64,000 nt of DNA, taken from assembly GCA_920105625.2 (NCBI GenBank), contig OV050032.1, positions 133,343,897 to 133,407,896 of the forward strand. Direction: 5' to 3'. The notes below the pieces were generated by a model. That model saw only the letters and a list, made by a program, of their open reading frames with translations, did not search any database and was not told the DNA's origin. Position numbers and translations under genes: made by a program. The DNA comes from Clusia tigrina (lineage: Eukaryota; Arthropoda; Insecta; Diptera; Clusiidae). Positions 32,556 through 43,770 of the stretch are shown here, piece after piece. Position 1 is the stretch's first letter; every line of letters starts with the position of its first letter.

Positions 32556-33400
32556 ACGAGGTCTGATAAAAAAATAACCGTTATTGTGTGATCAAAAAAT
32601 AAAGTATTTATTTATTCATCAACAACTATCTTGTCCCCTTCAAAGAAATTCCCCTCAGATATAATACACTTATGCCAGTGGTTTTTCCTATCCTCGAAAC
32701 ACTTCTAAAACGCTTTTTTTGGTATCGCCAACAGCTCCTGTTTCGATTTTTCTTTTATCTCCTCAATCGTAGCAAAACGCTTTCCTTTCATCGGTGTCTC
32801 CAGTTTTGGAAAGTGGAAAAAATCAGTGGGGGCCAAGTCAGGTGAATACGGTGGTTGAGGCATGATAACGGTTTTGTTTTTGGCCAAAAACAGCTCCTGA
32901 GCGATGTCCATGCGACGTTGCTTTTGCTCAAAATTTAGCAAATTTGGAACAATCTTCGCTGCCGCACGTTTCATGCCTAAAACATCCGTAAAAATTGCTT
33001 GGCATGATCTGAACGATATGCCAACATCATCAGTAACCTCTCTGATAGTGTTTCGACGATTATCCAAAACCATTTTCTTCACTGCGTCAATGTTTTCATC
33101 GGTTGTTGACGTGCTCGGGCGACCACGACGAGCATCGTCATTGACATCTTCTCGGCCTTCCTTAAACCGGTTATACCACAATTGAACTTGTGTTCTGTTC
33201 ATAGTAGACTCGCCAAAGGCCACAGTCAACATTTCAAATGTCCTTGCGCATTTAATTTCATTTTTTACACAAAACTGAATACAGTTTCTTTGATCCATTT
33301 TTTTCGAATAGTACAAAATCGAAGAGCACACCAAAACACGACTAACCTTTTTATCTGTCAAAAACAAACTGACAATCCAAAATGGTTGGTATTGCCAACA
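32556..33400 (-). mobile_element. Mariner with internal deletion
   Basis: The 3' terminus ACGAGGTCTGATAAAAAAAT lies at 32,556. The other end (about 33,380-33,400) is poorly conserved. The element is about 0.85 kb instead of 1.3 kb because the centre of the gene is deleted, so it could only have moved with transposase supplied by another copy. Confidence 0.7.
32705..33298 (-). pseudogene. Mariner transposase lacking the first two catalytic Asp
   Basis: The N-terminal part (MDQRNCIQFCVKNEIK ... VQLWYNRFKEGREDVNDDAR, GRPSTSTTDENI) is followed directly by ELFLAKNKTVIMPQPPYSPD and LAPTDFFHFP. The fusion is in frame and removes about 140 residues, including the first and second catalytic Asp motifs. 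The third Asp (APTDF) remains. The frame is open throughout, which points to a clean deletion. C-terminus ends AIPKKAF. Confidence 0.85.
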
Positions 33401-33556
33401 TATATAATGTTACATTTTTTAACCCTCTACTGCATGACCATCGATTTTTTAATGAAAAAAATTTTTAGACCACAAATTAGTGTTTATTTAGGATTTATTT
33501 ATATATTTTAGAAAGAAAAAATGTTTATAATTGGATATTTTACGAGAAAAAAAGAA

Positions 33557-33610
33557 GCCATATATGGCTTTGTATGCATTGAGAGATATTTTCTAATTGC
33601 CATATATGGC
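33557..33610. repeat. Subterminal palindromes of the piggyBac element (left pair)
   Basis: GCCATATATGGC at 33,557-33,568 and 33,599-33,610, each followed by TTTGTATGCAT or TTTCTATGCAT. The same word is found at 35,496-35,507 and in variant form at 35,849-35,860. Confidence 0.85.
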
Positions 33611-33614
33611 TTTC

Positions 33615-35462
33615 TATGCATCAGTGTGAAAACTTGTAAAACAGTTTCTCTTATCATTGTAGCACAAAAATACTTCACATTTCTCACAATAAGTATAGGA
33701 ACGGAAGGAGCAATTATTTCGACAAAGTTGTCTCGTTTTCATCCATTTGGGAAAATGACCAATACCGTCAGCTCTAACGGAATTCAATGGAAAGTCTTGC
33801 ATCTTCTTTTTTTTTGCTGCTTCTGGGAGTACACTCTTTGCTTGGCGTTGGTGTTGAAGGGTTAGATGGTGTGTTCGTTGGCCGTCCACGTTTTTTGGCC
33901 TTCCCAGCCTTGCTAAAATGCTCAGCAATGGCAAGCTTGAAATCAAATAGCGGCATGTATTCTCATGACTTTTTACGCCATAAAATCCAGGAATTTACAA
34001 CGCACATATCAAGCATATGGAAAAAAAAATTTTTATACCATTTCTTCGTACGTAGTTGAATCCTATAAAGGCCAAGTAACGAATCGAGTAAATCGACTCC
34101 ACCCATGTAGTTATTATAGACGCCAACAGCCTTTGGCGAATCAATTTGAATATACTTTTTCTCCATCTTACTAAAACGAGTCATTGCCGAAACAGGTTGA
34201 CTTCCAACATAAGTTGAAAGTAAATTAACCACTTTATTGTCAAACCAAGAGACAAGGCTAAGACTGACTGCTTCAATTTCAGTCACTTTTTCTACAATAC
34301 TACCGCGACCCAGTTTTTTCATTTCCTTTTCAGATGGGAGCTTGCAGTTAGGGACTCGATTAATTCTTACTGTGCCCAAAGACAATAAACCAATTTTCAT
34401 TAGATGGACTTGAAGTTTAGGGCTGTTGAACCAATTGTCAAAAAATATTTTATAATTTTGGCCCTTTGGTACTGTTGCTGCAAGTCGTGTAACAACATTT
34501 CCGCTTACTCCCATATTAGGTGCTCCCTCCGGATACGTGTCACTTTGGGCACCAGCAAATATATCGAAGTCGTAACTGAATCCTGAAACTCCACTCAAAA
34601 CAAAATTTTTGAAACCCCATTTGTGAGGCTTAGCTGGATTATACTGCTTCAGGTGATGCCGGCACTTTGTGGGTATAATTTGCTCATCAACTGCCAAAAA
34701 TTCTTCTTTGGGTATAAGCAGTAATTGTTCACGGATTTTGCTTAGAAGTGGTCGTATTTTAAACAGCTTGTCAAATCCTGTTTCACCTGGTGATCTTATA
34801 GTTGCATTATTGTTAAAATGTAAAAACGCTTGATGGCTTCCCATCTGTTGCACGTCATAGTGCTACGTACAAATTCTTGGCCAATCGACGTATTCCAATA
34901 ATGTCTTGATGATGGTAATTTCAGTAACGACATGTATATAACGATTCCTGAAAAATATTTTATAGCATCTTTTGACAGTATATATATGTAAGTCTCACTT
35001 ACCAACAAATTGCTCTATTTCGTTTTTAGTAATATTAGCAGGTTTATTTATATCAATCTGCAGTGCAAATAAGTTCGACTGTTCAACTATGAATTCGATC
35101 AAATCGTCATTGAAAAAAAAATTAAAGAACTCTGCTGGTGTGTCCAGTTCCTCGATAATATCTGGGAGATTCGTATTGCCCTGAAATGGAAAGTTTTCAT
35201 TCGAATACGGAGGCAAATGACTTTCTTTCCAAATTGGGGCTCTTGGTTTTTTAGGTTGTTTTTTCTTTGAAGTAGTAGGTTTCTCACAATGGTCTTCCAA
35301 ATCGCTCTCATCAGTTTCCGGTACAAAAATGTGGTCCTGATCAGAAAGTGGGACTTTTACTTCTTCTTCATCGGTATCGGATATATTTTCATCATCACTT
35401 TGAAGTCCATCAGCGATTTCATCAGTATATTTCAAATTACCATAAAATGATTGTACATTCAT
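33615..35462 (-). pseudogene. piggyBac-type transposase, one intron, three small lesions
   Basis: The start is the ATG at 35,460-35,462. The first exon (to 34,995) is acidic at the N-terminus and ends EIEQFVGK. A GT-AG intron of about 60 bases follows. The main domain (DDE_Tnp_1_7 type) has LAVDEQIIPTK, KIFFDNWFNS and YNNYMGGVDLLDSLLGLYRI, the conserved Asp motifs. A one-base frameshift lies near 34,830, a TGA after WRKKS near 33,960, and another frame change near 33,770. The C-terminus has the Cys-rich zinc region (YCEKCEVFLC ... NCFTSFH). The three lesions inactivate an otherwise full-length gene. Confidence 0.88.
34936..34996 (-). other. Intron of the piggyBac transposase gene
   Basis: On the minus strand the donor is GTAAGTGAG and the acceptor TATTTTTCAG, about 60 bases apart. 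Splicing would join EIEQFVG to IVIYMSLLKLPS, which continues the piggyBac domain. Confidence 0.65.
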
Positions 35463-36108
35463 TTTTGGAAAATTTTTGGAATAACTGCATGGAAGGCCAT
35501 ATATGGCTTCGTCAATTTTAGCAAAAAAAAGTATTTACAATGCTTACCTTTCATCAATATTATTGTTTTATTTATAAATTTAATGAACTTTTTACATAAA
35601 AAAAAATTTTTCTTCGAAAGAAATACCTTTCTTTTATATTTAAAATTGATGGCAAACTTCTGTAAAACTCACTTCTATTAGGACAACTGAGACGCTCGCA
35701 CAAAAATTACAAAAACAAGAAGCAAATATTGTTTTTAAATAACTGCACTTTGAATTTCAGAAGAAAACAACATAGAAAGAATGATAGATAAGACAAACAT
35801 TTGCAAAAGTACCGTTACCGTAAAGAGAAATCACAATAAAAGAAAAAGGCCATATTTGGCGTTGTATGCGGTATAGGGTTAAATTGCATTTCTGTAGTAA
35901 AAATTAAAGTTTTTCCAGTAAAATTTACATTAGTTCTTATAAAACCAATACTAACCATAGTAAAATCAACAATAAAATCAAGTAAAAATCACAACTAAGC
36001 AAAGTAAAAATTATACGAAAAATGTTAAAATTAAATGAATTCATGTAAACTCCTAAAAAAAGTTCCATAAAGTACCGCTACTTTAGAGAAAAAAAAAACA
36101 TTCTTATT

Positions 36109-36750
36109 GTGTATTGTGTGCTTAACAAAGTAAGTGAGTTTATTCTTAAAATTATGATAATGGCTGCGGCTAACAACAATAATCAGAATATAGAAAGTGT
36201 AGAACAAGTCCTTGTGCCTCTAAGAGATGCTTCCAATATCGAGAGCGACGCAGACGGAAATTTCATTTTAAATATTCCAGTGGTTCAAAGTATAAATCAA
36301 AGTTCCCATTTAGACGGAAATTTCATTTTAAACATTCCGGTGGTTCAAAGTACAAATCAAAGTTCCCAATTAGATGAACTGTTGGAAACTTTTGACTTAA
36401 GTGAAGTAAAGCCTTATTTTACAAGTAAGTGTCTATTAATCTATTTATGTTTCTTTCTCTAACAAAAACTAAATTATTGCTTAGGAGCTGAAATTACATT
36501 TGAAAGCCTAAAATACTTATCAAAAGAGGACATAAAGGAGGCTATACCACTTATTGGCCTTCGTGCTTGTTTCCAAGAAAAATTATTTATTTGGAGAAAA
36601 AGTGAGGTAAAGACGAAGAATTTTAAATAATGTATTTGTTTATTTTTGGCTAACTTTTCCCTAATTTTGCTACAGTATGGCATTGATGACGATACCTTGA
36701 CTGTATCGATTGCCAATAAAGTAGCAATCTTGGTTACAAGATCAACCTAA
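36109..36750 (+). CDS. SAM-domain N-terminal gene part with two introns
   Basis: Exon 1 carries MAAANNNNQNIESVEQ (ATG near 36,157) and two nearly identical units with GNFILNIPVVQS at about 36,259 and 36,319. Exons 1 and 2 together encode a SAM-like five-helix pattern: LDELLETFDLSEVKPYF, then FESLKYLSKEDIKEAIPLIG followed by RACFQEKLFIWRK. Introns are GT-AG at 36,425-36,484 (60 bases) and 36,607-36,675 (69 bases). Exon 3 (YGIDDDTLTVSIANKV) ends in a TAA at 36,748. SAM domains mediate protein-protein or RNA contacts. The part that should join to the downstream Tnp2-like frame is missing or spliced in a way I cannot see. Confidence 0.6.
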
Positions 36751-36832
36751 TATTAGCACAACAAGCACTCCGACTTTATCCCTTTGCACATCAGATGGGA
36801 GTTTCAAGCTATCTAAGGTAAACTAAGAAATC

Positions 36833-38212
36833 ATGGTTTGGATTTTATGTTACATAAACAGTTCTGATATTAAAACATTTGGAAACGAAATAAAAACGCC
36901 ACTTAAAACGCATCGAATATATTTCACTCTGGGTTTGGGTCTAGGCGACAATTTAGAATTAAATTCAATACTGGGTTTTGTTAAATCATTTAATGCTAAG
37001 AGATTTTGCCGAATTTGCCGTCGCGAGCGCTGTGACATGCAAAAAGATAATACTGAAATTGAAAATTCATTAAGAAATCCGGAAAATTATAACGCTGACC
37101 TTTTAATAGACGATTTTAGAGAAACAGGCGTAAAAACTAATTGTATTTTTAATGAACTGAGAGCCTTTCATGTTAGCCAAAATATATCGCTTGATCTAAT
37201 GCACGATCTTTTTGAAGGGGTTTGCATTTATGACATTTGTAATGCAATAAAGTCACTAAATAACTCTAAAACATTTTCATTAGAAGTTTTCAATTGTCGC
37301 AAAAGACTCTTTCCATATGGGGAAGATGAGTCAGGAAATACAGGCCCTGATATATCACAGAAAGCACTTGAAACATTTAGCTTAAAAATGCCTGCTCGGG
37401 AATTATGGACGTTAACAGATTTCATACTTCTTATAATTGGCGATTTAGTTCCAGAAACTAATCCCCATTGGAAGCTTTTAATTTCTCTTGTAAAAATAAT
37501 GGACTGTCTATTAAAAAGTTAGTATATAGATAGGGATTTAGATATGCTTACATCAGTAGTCTACGAGCATAACCAAATTTATTTTGAACTCTATGGACCA
37601 CTCAAACCTAAAGCTCATTTTTTACTGCACTATGTAACTTTTATAAAAAAATGTGGCCCACCAAAGTTTTCTTGGAGTTTAAGGTTTGAGGCAAACCACA
37701 AGGACAAAAAAAGATATTGTAATAACATGAACTCTAGAGTTAATGTCCCTTTAACACTATGCAAAAAAGCCGGATTAAGGTTTGCTCAATTTCTTGTGGA
37801 TTATAAAAATGGAATTCCAGAAACTCTTATATTAAATGATATTAATAAAATTGAACCCATTCATGAATTTAGATACATGTTTGCCCACTTAAAAATTAAT
37901 TTTGATAATGTTGTATTTTATGATAAAATTATTTTCTGAGGGACAGTTTATAAGAAAAATTGTTATTTAACCATCAAAAGAGAATATTTAAGTTTGTACA
38001 AAATTAGCTATATTATAAAAGTTCATTCAAAAATGTATGTTCTATGTTATGAAGTTGAAACTCGCAACTTTGATGATCATTTCCAATCATATGAAGTGGG
38101 CAAGTTAAAGGATGAAATATTTTTAAAAGAATTCCATGAATTTACAAGTTCACCTTTACATCTTTTCCCAATTAATAATGGTAAAATATATTTAAGAAAT
38201 AAATTTTTGTAA
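36833..38212 (+). pseudogene. Tnp2/CMC-like transposon protein, C-terminal region
   Basis: Piece 36,833-37,522 has LGLGLGDNLELNSILGFVKS, then FCRICRRERCDM (CxxC zinc-like) and LDLMHDLFEGVC. The latter resembles the DxMHDxxEG motif of Tnp2-like proteins of CACTA/CMC transposons. Pieces 37,544-37,939 and 37,994-38,212 continue after a TAG at 37,520 and a TGA at 37,937 in nearly the same frame; they have PLKPKAHFLLHY and a beta-rich end. I know similar uncharacterised proteins from several animal genomes. The N-terminal catalytic region is not present upstream, so this is a shortened copy. Confidence 0.55.
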
Positions 38213-38239
38213 ACTTTACTAAATTTATGTTATACTTAT

Positions 38240-38244
38240 GTATG
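38240..38244. repeat. GTATG target-site duplication (with 45,314-45,318)
   Basis: GTATG precedes the left LTR and follows the right LTR. Five-base duplications are typical of BEL/Pao integration. Confidence 0.92.
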
Positions 38245-38600
38245 TGTTGTACTCAGATAGAACTATTTATTTTTAAGACTTATAACATATACTCGTATAA
38301 CGTATTTTAAATATAATTATTGGGCGCCGATCCACACTTGCCGCAACTCCAGAACTGACTGACCACCGCGCAAAGAGAGCAGCTGCCGCTGCTTCGTAGC
38401 CCCGCGCCAAATTATGCCAGCAGATAAAGATGGCTTCCGCACAAATACGATATGCACCTGCCTCGACTGTTCTCTCGCTCTCCACCGCACAACACGTGCT
38501 TTCGCACCGTACCGAACGATGGAACGCAGAGATAGGCCGACAACATGGTGCCCCAGGTACCAGGCGGAAGCCACCTGAACGTTAGGATTCGGAGTGAACA
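38245..38600 (-). repeat. BEL/Pao 3' LTR
   Basis: On the plus strand TGTTGTACTC to GAGTGAACA, 356 bases. I found no difference from 44,958-45,313. Confidence 0.95.
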
Positions 38601-39180
38601 TGCCGCCCCCCTTGCATTATTGCAAGAGAAGAACATATCCACGCCGGATCCCGTTCATACCCTTCATCAATGGAGGGTGGTTTGGTGCCCGAGGGCGCAA
38701 CTTCAGGAAGCATGCGCACCCCTCAATGCGGTGGCCCATCTGCTAACACATAGTGCAGATGATCTGCGGAGTAGGGCGTAGCTGCACCGGTCTCTTCGTA
38801 ATACCCAGAAAGGGCGGAACAGCGCGGGATGGTTCCCGCCTGGTCTCTTCCTGACCTTGGTTTGGCGCTTTCGGAACCACGCAGCCAGGTGGCGCGCCGG
38901 TAATAGAGAGGTGGAGCTCGATGGGAAGTCGAATTTAGTTGACCTGGCCCGACGAGGTGCTGTTGGGTCCGGTGGCACCGCCATGGAGAGTGGAGGTGGT
39001 AGCACGGACACACTCGAACAACTGGCAGACAAAAAGCAGCATCCGTCAGAAAGCGAGTAGTGGGTCTTGTGCACCGCGCGGGCCGAAATCTGAGAAAATA
39101 TCAAAAATTTAATTAGTACAAGAAGGGAGTAGATATAAAAGAAAACATAAAAACTATAAATTAAAAAAGTACAAGGTACG
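38601..39180 (-). other. BEL/Pao 3' non-coding region with polypurine tract
   Basis: In element orientation GCAAGGGGGGCGGCA (38,601-38,615) abuts the 3' LTR and is the likely plus-strand primer. The rest is GC-rich and holds an open frame at 38,703-39,104 rich in Ser, Pro and Arg. I regard it as non-coding because it resembles no known domain. Confidence 0.6.
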
Positions 39181-41064
39181 TTATACCCCTCCGCTGGTAG
39201 GAGGCGGCTCTTCTCCCGGTAGGATCACCACCTTCGTGATAGGTCGGGTTAGCATTCCACGTGCGGTCCGCACATCCACAACACGCACTTTTCCATCAGG
39301 ACCAGGGTGCGTATCGGTGACCCTGCCCAGCCGCCATTCTTGAGGCGCTAGGTTGTCTTCCCGCACAACCACTAACTCACCCACCTTGACATTCACTTGA
39401 GCCGTTCGCCACTTACTCCGCCGTTGACACTCGAGAAGGTATTCGTTTTTCCACCTGACGCTGAATTGATGGGCCAGCGCCTTCAGTTTTTGCCATCGGT
39501 TCAAAATTGAGAGAAAGGGTGTTGTATCCGGAGGCTCAGCTGGTGCCAACAGTGGCGCACCCACCAAGAAATGACCAGGCGTCAGCGCTTGGAGATCCGT
39601 GGGGTCCTCCGACAGAGCGCTGATAGGCCTAGAATTAAGACACGCCTCGATGCGCGCTTAGAGAGTCACAAATTCTTCAAACGTATACTTAAGTTGCCCT
39701 GCCATGCGTTTGAAATGGTGCTTGAAGCTCTTGACCGCTGCTTCCCAAAGGCCCCCCATATGTGGAGCATGCGGGGGATTAAAATCCCACTCGATCTGAG
39801 TATGAAAGTGACCCACCACGGTTCGGTCACGGATTTCGCGGAGCACCCGCTGGAAATCAAGCCTCAACGCCTTTTCCGCGCCCACAAAGTTCCGACCATT
39901 ATCCGAGTGCATTTTCAAAGGACATCCCTGGCGGGCGATAAACCGAGACAATGCCGCAAGGAAGGCAGGAGTACTCAAATCGGTAGTCGCCTCAAGGTGA
40001 ACTGCTCTCGTAGCGAAGCATACAAAGATGCAGACGTACCCCTTCGTAACGTGGCATGCCCGCCCCTTATAGTGCTTGATATCAAACGGCCCCGCGAAAT
40101 CAACTCCAGTATGGGTAAAAGGACGTGAACACGTGGTACGTTCAACCGGAAGAGCAGCCATGAGCTGCTGTTGTCGACGCTTCTTCCACAGAATACATGT
40201 CTTACATTGGAGAATTGTGCTTTTAATGAGCGTTTTCGCTTTTGGAATCCAATATTGGGTCCGGATTAGCCGCAACATTAGTTGATTTCCCCCGTGTAGG
40301 GACACCTGATGGATGAACTTCACTATTAGACGAGTCAAATGACCATAGTATGGCAGAATGATCGGGTGTCTCTCCGAAAATGGCAAATGTGTAGTGAGCG
40401 CCAACCGACCATTTACGCGCAGAGTACCATCGGAGTGCACGAACGGATTCAGAGCCAAAAGCGAACTGGAGCTGGATATCGGCTCCCGTGCCACAAGTGC
40501 GCTGTATTCTTTTGGGAAATACATTTTCTGCGCGAGCACAATAAGGCAAGTGGTCGTTTCAGTTATTTCTCCCCGAGTAAGCGGGGACCCCCTGTCAGGA
40601 GTCGTGTCCCGATGTTTCACCGAACAGTGGCGCATAAAGCGGCGCACGAAACTCAACACTCGGAGGGCCCTAGAAAATGAGGAGAAGCGCAACATTGGGT
40701 CGTCCGCAGAGGACACATATACTACATGACACTTTGCAGGTCGTTGCTCTTCATCGGTTGCTAACACGTTTTCGTCCAACGGAGGCGGCCACCGTTTCCG
40801 CTCCTGCTGCAGCCAGGCCGGGCCTTCCCACCAGAGCCTGTTGTGGAGTAGTGCATCAGGTGCCACACCACGGCTAGCTAAATCTGCTGGGTTATCTTCT
40901 GAGCGGACATGACGCCAGTTGTTCACACCTATTTTGCTGGTAATAGCAGTGACTCGATTCGCCACGAAGACTTTCCACACGTGGGGTGGCTTTCGCAGCC
41001 ATGCCAACACAATCGTAGAGTCGGACCAACAAAACAAGTTGTCATCTGAAATATTTAATAGAGG
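39181..41064 (-). pseudogene. pol: BEL/Pao RNase H end, integrase and C-terminal domain
   Basis: Piece 39,658-41,037 begins inside RNase H (FCWSDSTIVLAWL) and has the integrase zinc domain (YYGHLTRLIVKFIHQVSLHG ... CKTCILWKK) and catalytic residues in HTGVDFAGPF, MHSDNGRNFVGA and PPHAPHMGGLWEAAVKS. A TAA at about 39,655 after FVTL interrupts it. Piece 39,181-39,567 is the DUF5641-like end with VVVREDNLAPQEWRLGRV and RPITKVVILP. The stop is a single-base nonsense change in an otherwise intact frame. Confidence 0.92.
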
Positions 41065-41065
41065 T

Positions 41066-43723
41066 TTAAGAGGGGAAAATCAGCTCTGCTAAAAGTGTTG
41101 CCCCACATAGTTCTAAACGTGGAAGAGAGATAGTTCTCAATGGGGCCACCCGCGATTTCGCCACTAGCAAATGGGTAGAGATGGAATTTTCACCTTTACA
41201 CCGAACGTAAAGGGCTGCAGCATATGCTAGCTGAGAAGCATCACAGAAGGCGTGGAACTCAATATCGCGATCAGGTGCAGATCGTACCCAGCGAGGCACG
41301 CGTACTTGGGAGATTGCCTGATACTGCGATAAGAAGTGTGTCCACCTTGTTAAAGTGGTAGGAGTAAGTTGCTCGTCCCAACCTATTTGATCCAACCATA
41401 TCTGTTGCATCAGGATCTTAGCGGAGATGACAATAGGAGCCAACCATCCCGCTGGGTCAAACAGCTGTGCGATGACCGACAGGACCTTACGTTTGGTGTA
41501 TACGGCAACGATTGGCAAAGCTGCCACGTGGAAATAAAACCAATCCCCCCGCGCATTCCATCGAATGCCCAAAGTGCGAGTGGTGCTGGTCTCCTCGAAT
41601 TGGAGAAAATCTTCCCTAAGCAGATGCCCTGGAGGCAAACCGGATAAAATTTCTGTAGAATTTGCTGCCCACTTTCGCATTGAGAACCCGGCTGAATCCA
41701 AGCTCTCAATCAGCTCATCCCTAGTGCGAATGTCAGTAGCAATATCATGTGTACCCACTAGAGCGTCATCCACGTACATCGAATTACGTAGCACCTGAGA
41801 AGCCAATGGGAACCTGCTCTCCATGTCGTCTGCCAATTGCAAAAGTGTCCTTATTGCAAGATAAGGAGCACAATTCACCCCGAAGGTGACCGTTTTCAAT
41901 TCATAGTCAGAGATATCGCTGTCGGGAGATTCCCTAAACACAATTCTCTGGTATGAAGCCTGGCTTGGCTCAACCAGAATCTGACGATACATCTTTTGTA
42001 TGTCCCCGTTCAGGACATAGCGAAACATACGCCACTGGATTATTAGCCGGGTCAGATCGGCTTGTAACACTGGCCCTGTGTGTAACACGTCATTCAAGCT
42101 GACCGTGTTGGAAGTCGCCTGTGAGGCATTGAACACCACGCGAAGTTTGGTGGTTGTACTCTCTGGCTTAATTACTGCATGATGTGGCAAGTAATAATGA
42201 GGCACAGGAGTTACTGACGGCGGTGGAACCTTGCGCATTTGATTTAACGTCACGTATTCAAGTACCACCGCGTCGTATTGTCGCTTATCGGCCGGGCTCT
42301 TTACCAGCCGGGACTCATTGCGCTCAAATTGCCGAAGGGCAATATAGCGCGACGCTCCTAGAGACTTCTCCGGAACAAACCCTTGTTTGAACGGCAGAGA
42401 GACTATGTATCGCCCCGTAGCATCCCGACGAGTAGTCTGGGAGTACAAATTAAGGCAGTCTTGATCAGTCTGGGACAGCTTTCGATCTTGCGGAGGCTGT
42501 TCCATTTCCCAGAACTGTCGTAGAAGGTGGTCGAGCGAAGCAGTTTCAGACACTTGCACGCGAGTTGTGAAAGTGGAAATCCGTTTATCCGGCAGAGGCC
42601 CTGTAAGGATCCAGCCGAATACCGTTTCTTGGGCAATTAGTGACCCCACCAGGTTGCGCCGCAACCCATCAAGCAAGACCTGAGGGTAAAGATCCCCTCC
42701 GATTAACAAATCTACTTGGGTGGAGTGTGAAGTGCTTGAATCGGCTAACCTGAAATGTCTCAGTTTGTGTTGCTCTCCTTTACTCAATAGGAGCGGCGGC
42801 AGTTCACCTGTCAGAGTAGGCAACACCAAAGCCGATACTTGGAGACGCACAGTGGCATCGTACCGCGACCCGATGGTGATATGACATGCTTTGGTAACGG
42901 TGCCAGCAAGGGTATTGCTGACCCCCGATACCTGGGCATGTACTGAGAGCGCCGGCATCTTAAGGTGCTTTTGGAGGCGGTCCGAAACAAAGGACCCCTC
43001 AGAACCAGAATCTATCAGAGCCCGGGCTGTGTACCATACTCCTTGATGTTTTATCGTGACTAAGGCCGTACCCAAGATAACACGATTGGAGAGGCGGCCA
43101 CTTGGATGACTTGGACTCGGCCCCGCCCTATCTGCCGGACGCGATACCTGCGCAGTGTGGTAAGAAGACTTGGGTACGGGTGGATCGACCAGGGAGGAGC
43201 GTCCATTTGAATTGGAGCGTCCCCTCCCCGATGTGGATGGTGGGTTTGGCGTCGCAGCGGTTGGACGACCCCGTGGCGAGTCCGTATGCAGCAGAGTGTG
43301 GTGCCGCTCCCGACAGGTGGAGCACGAAAAGGAGCTGGGGCAATTTGCCACTCTATGTGAAGCTGACAAGCAATTCACACACAACCCGTGTTTGCGCACC
43401 AAGCCCCACTGAGCTGATACGGTGGCGGCCTGGAACTCAGGACAATTTCGCACCGAGTGTGTAGACCGCCTGCACACTTTGCACCTTTCCGGGGTAACAC
43501 TTACTGGATGGGTTTGCACCCGTGCTGTTCGCGGTTGATTCGGCTGAACCCTTATTTGTGATGAACTGGAGCCTTGCGACCGGAGATCCGAAATCGCCTC
43601 GAGTGTATGAAACCGCAATGACAAGAAGTCATCCATCGCCTTCCATTCTGGAATATCTGCGCGGCCCCCCATGGTTTGTTCCCACAGGGACAGTGTGAGC
43701 TCAGGCTGCCGCATGGAGCACAA
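41066..43723 (-). CDS. pol: BEL/Pao zinc knuckle, protease, RT, RNase H
   Basis: 885 open codons. In order: zinc knuckles (CKVCRRSTHSVRNCP, CVNCLSASHRVANCP, CSTCRERHHTLLH), a retropepsin-like DUF1758 domain (ALIDSGSEGSFVSDRL), RT with VFNASQATSNTVSLNDVL, NGDIQKMYRQIL and the catalytic YVDD box (SMYVDDALVG), and the start of RNase H (FHAFCDASQLAYAAALYVR). The frame is lost at about 41,072 in a C-run at LAELI, so RNase H and integrase are out of frame. The true start is upstream in gag; the first Met here is internal. Confidence 0.93.
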   Translation of the reverse strand: MCSMRQPELTLSLWEQTMGGRADIPEWKAMDDFLSLRFHTLEAISDLRSQGSSSSQIRVQPNQPRTARVQTHPVSVTPERCKVCRRSTHSVRNCPEFQAATVSAQWGLVRKHGLCVNCLSASHRVANCPSSFSCSTCRERHHTLLHTDSPRGRPTAATPNPPSTSGRGRSNSNGRSSLVDPPVPKSSYHTAQVSRPADRAGPSPSHPSGRLSNRVILGTALVTIKHQGVWYTARALIDSGSEGSFVSDRLQKHLKMPALSVHAQVSGVSNTLAGTVTKACHITIGSRYDATVRLQVSALVLPTLTGELPPLLLSKGEQHKLRHFRLADSSTSHSTQVDLLIGGDLYPQVLLDGLRRNLVGSLIAQETVFGWILTGPLPDKRISTFTTRVQVSETASLDHLLRQFWEMEQPPQDRKLSQTDQDCLNLYSQTTRRDATGRYIVSLPFKQGFVPEKSLGASRYIALRQFERNESRLVKSPADKRQYDAVVLEYVTLNQMRKVPPPSVTPVPHYYLPHHAVIKPESTTTKLRVVFNASQATSNTVSLNDVLHTGPVLQADLTRLIIQWRMFRYVLNGDIQKMYRQILVEPSQASYQRIVFRESPDSDISDYELKTVTFGVNCAPYLAIRTLLQLADDMESRFPLASQVLRNSMYVDDALVGTHDIATDIRTRDELIESLDSAGFSMRKWAANSTEILSGLPPGHLLREDFLQFEETSTTRTLGIRWNARGDWFYFHVAALPIVAVYTKRKVLSVIAQLFDPAGWLAPIVISAKILMQQIWLDQIGWDEQLTPTTLTRWTHFLSQYQAISQVRVPRWVRSAPDRDIEFHAFCDASQLAYAAALYVRCKGENSISTHLLVAKSRVAPLRTISLPRLELCGATLLAELIFPS

Positions 43724-43770
43724 GTATACTAAAATGGCATCCCAACTCGCAACGTCGATGCCGTAAGATG

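Larger units (their letters stand above)
33419..35882 (-). mobile_element. piggyBac-family element with TTAA target duplication
   Basis: TTAA at 33,419-33,422 and 35,879-35,882 flank 2,456 bases. Ends read CCCTCTACTGCATGACC on the left and, in reverse complement, CCCTATACCGCATACAACG on the right. A CCCT start and TTAA duplication are piggyBac hallmarks. Subterminal GCCATATATGGC palindromes occur at 33,557, 33,599 and 35,496, with a GCCATATTTGGC variant at 35,849. Confidence 0.88.

Noticed and set aside
36109..36750. The SAM-domain exons as an ordinary host gene
   Set aside because: Possible, but the frame ends without a 3' exon, the downstream region is transposon-like and the neighbourhood is entirely mobile elements. 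Kept as an element part with moderate confidence.
38703..39104. A 133-codon frame after the BEL pol gene, as a possible env or accessory gene
   Set aside because: Composition is that of GC-rich non-coding sequence, no signal peptide or transmembrane segment is evident, and overlapping frames exist on both strands.
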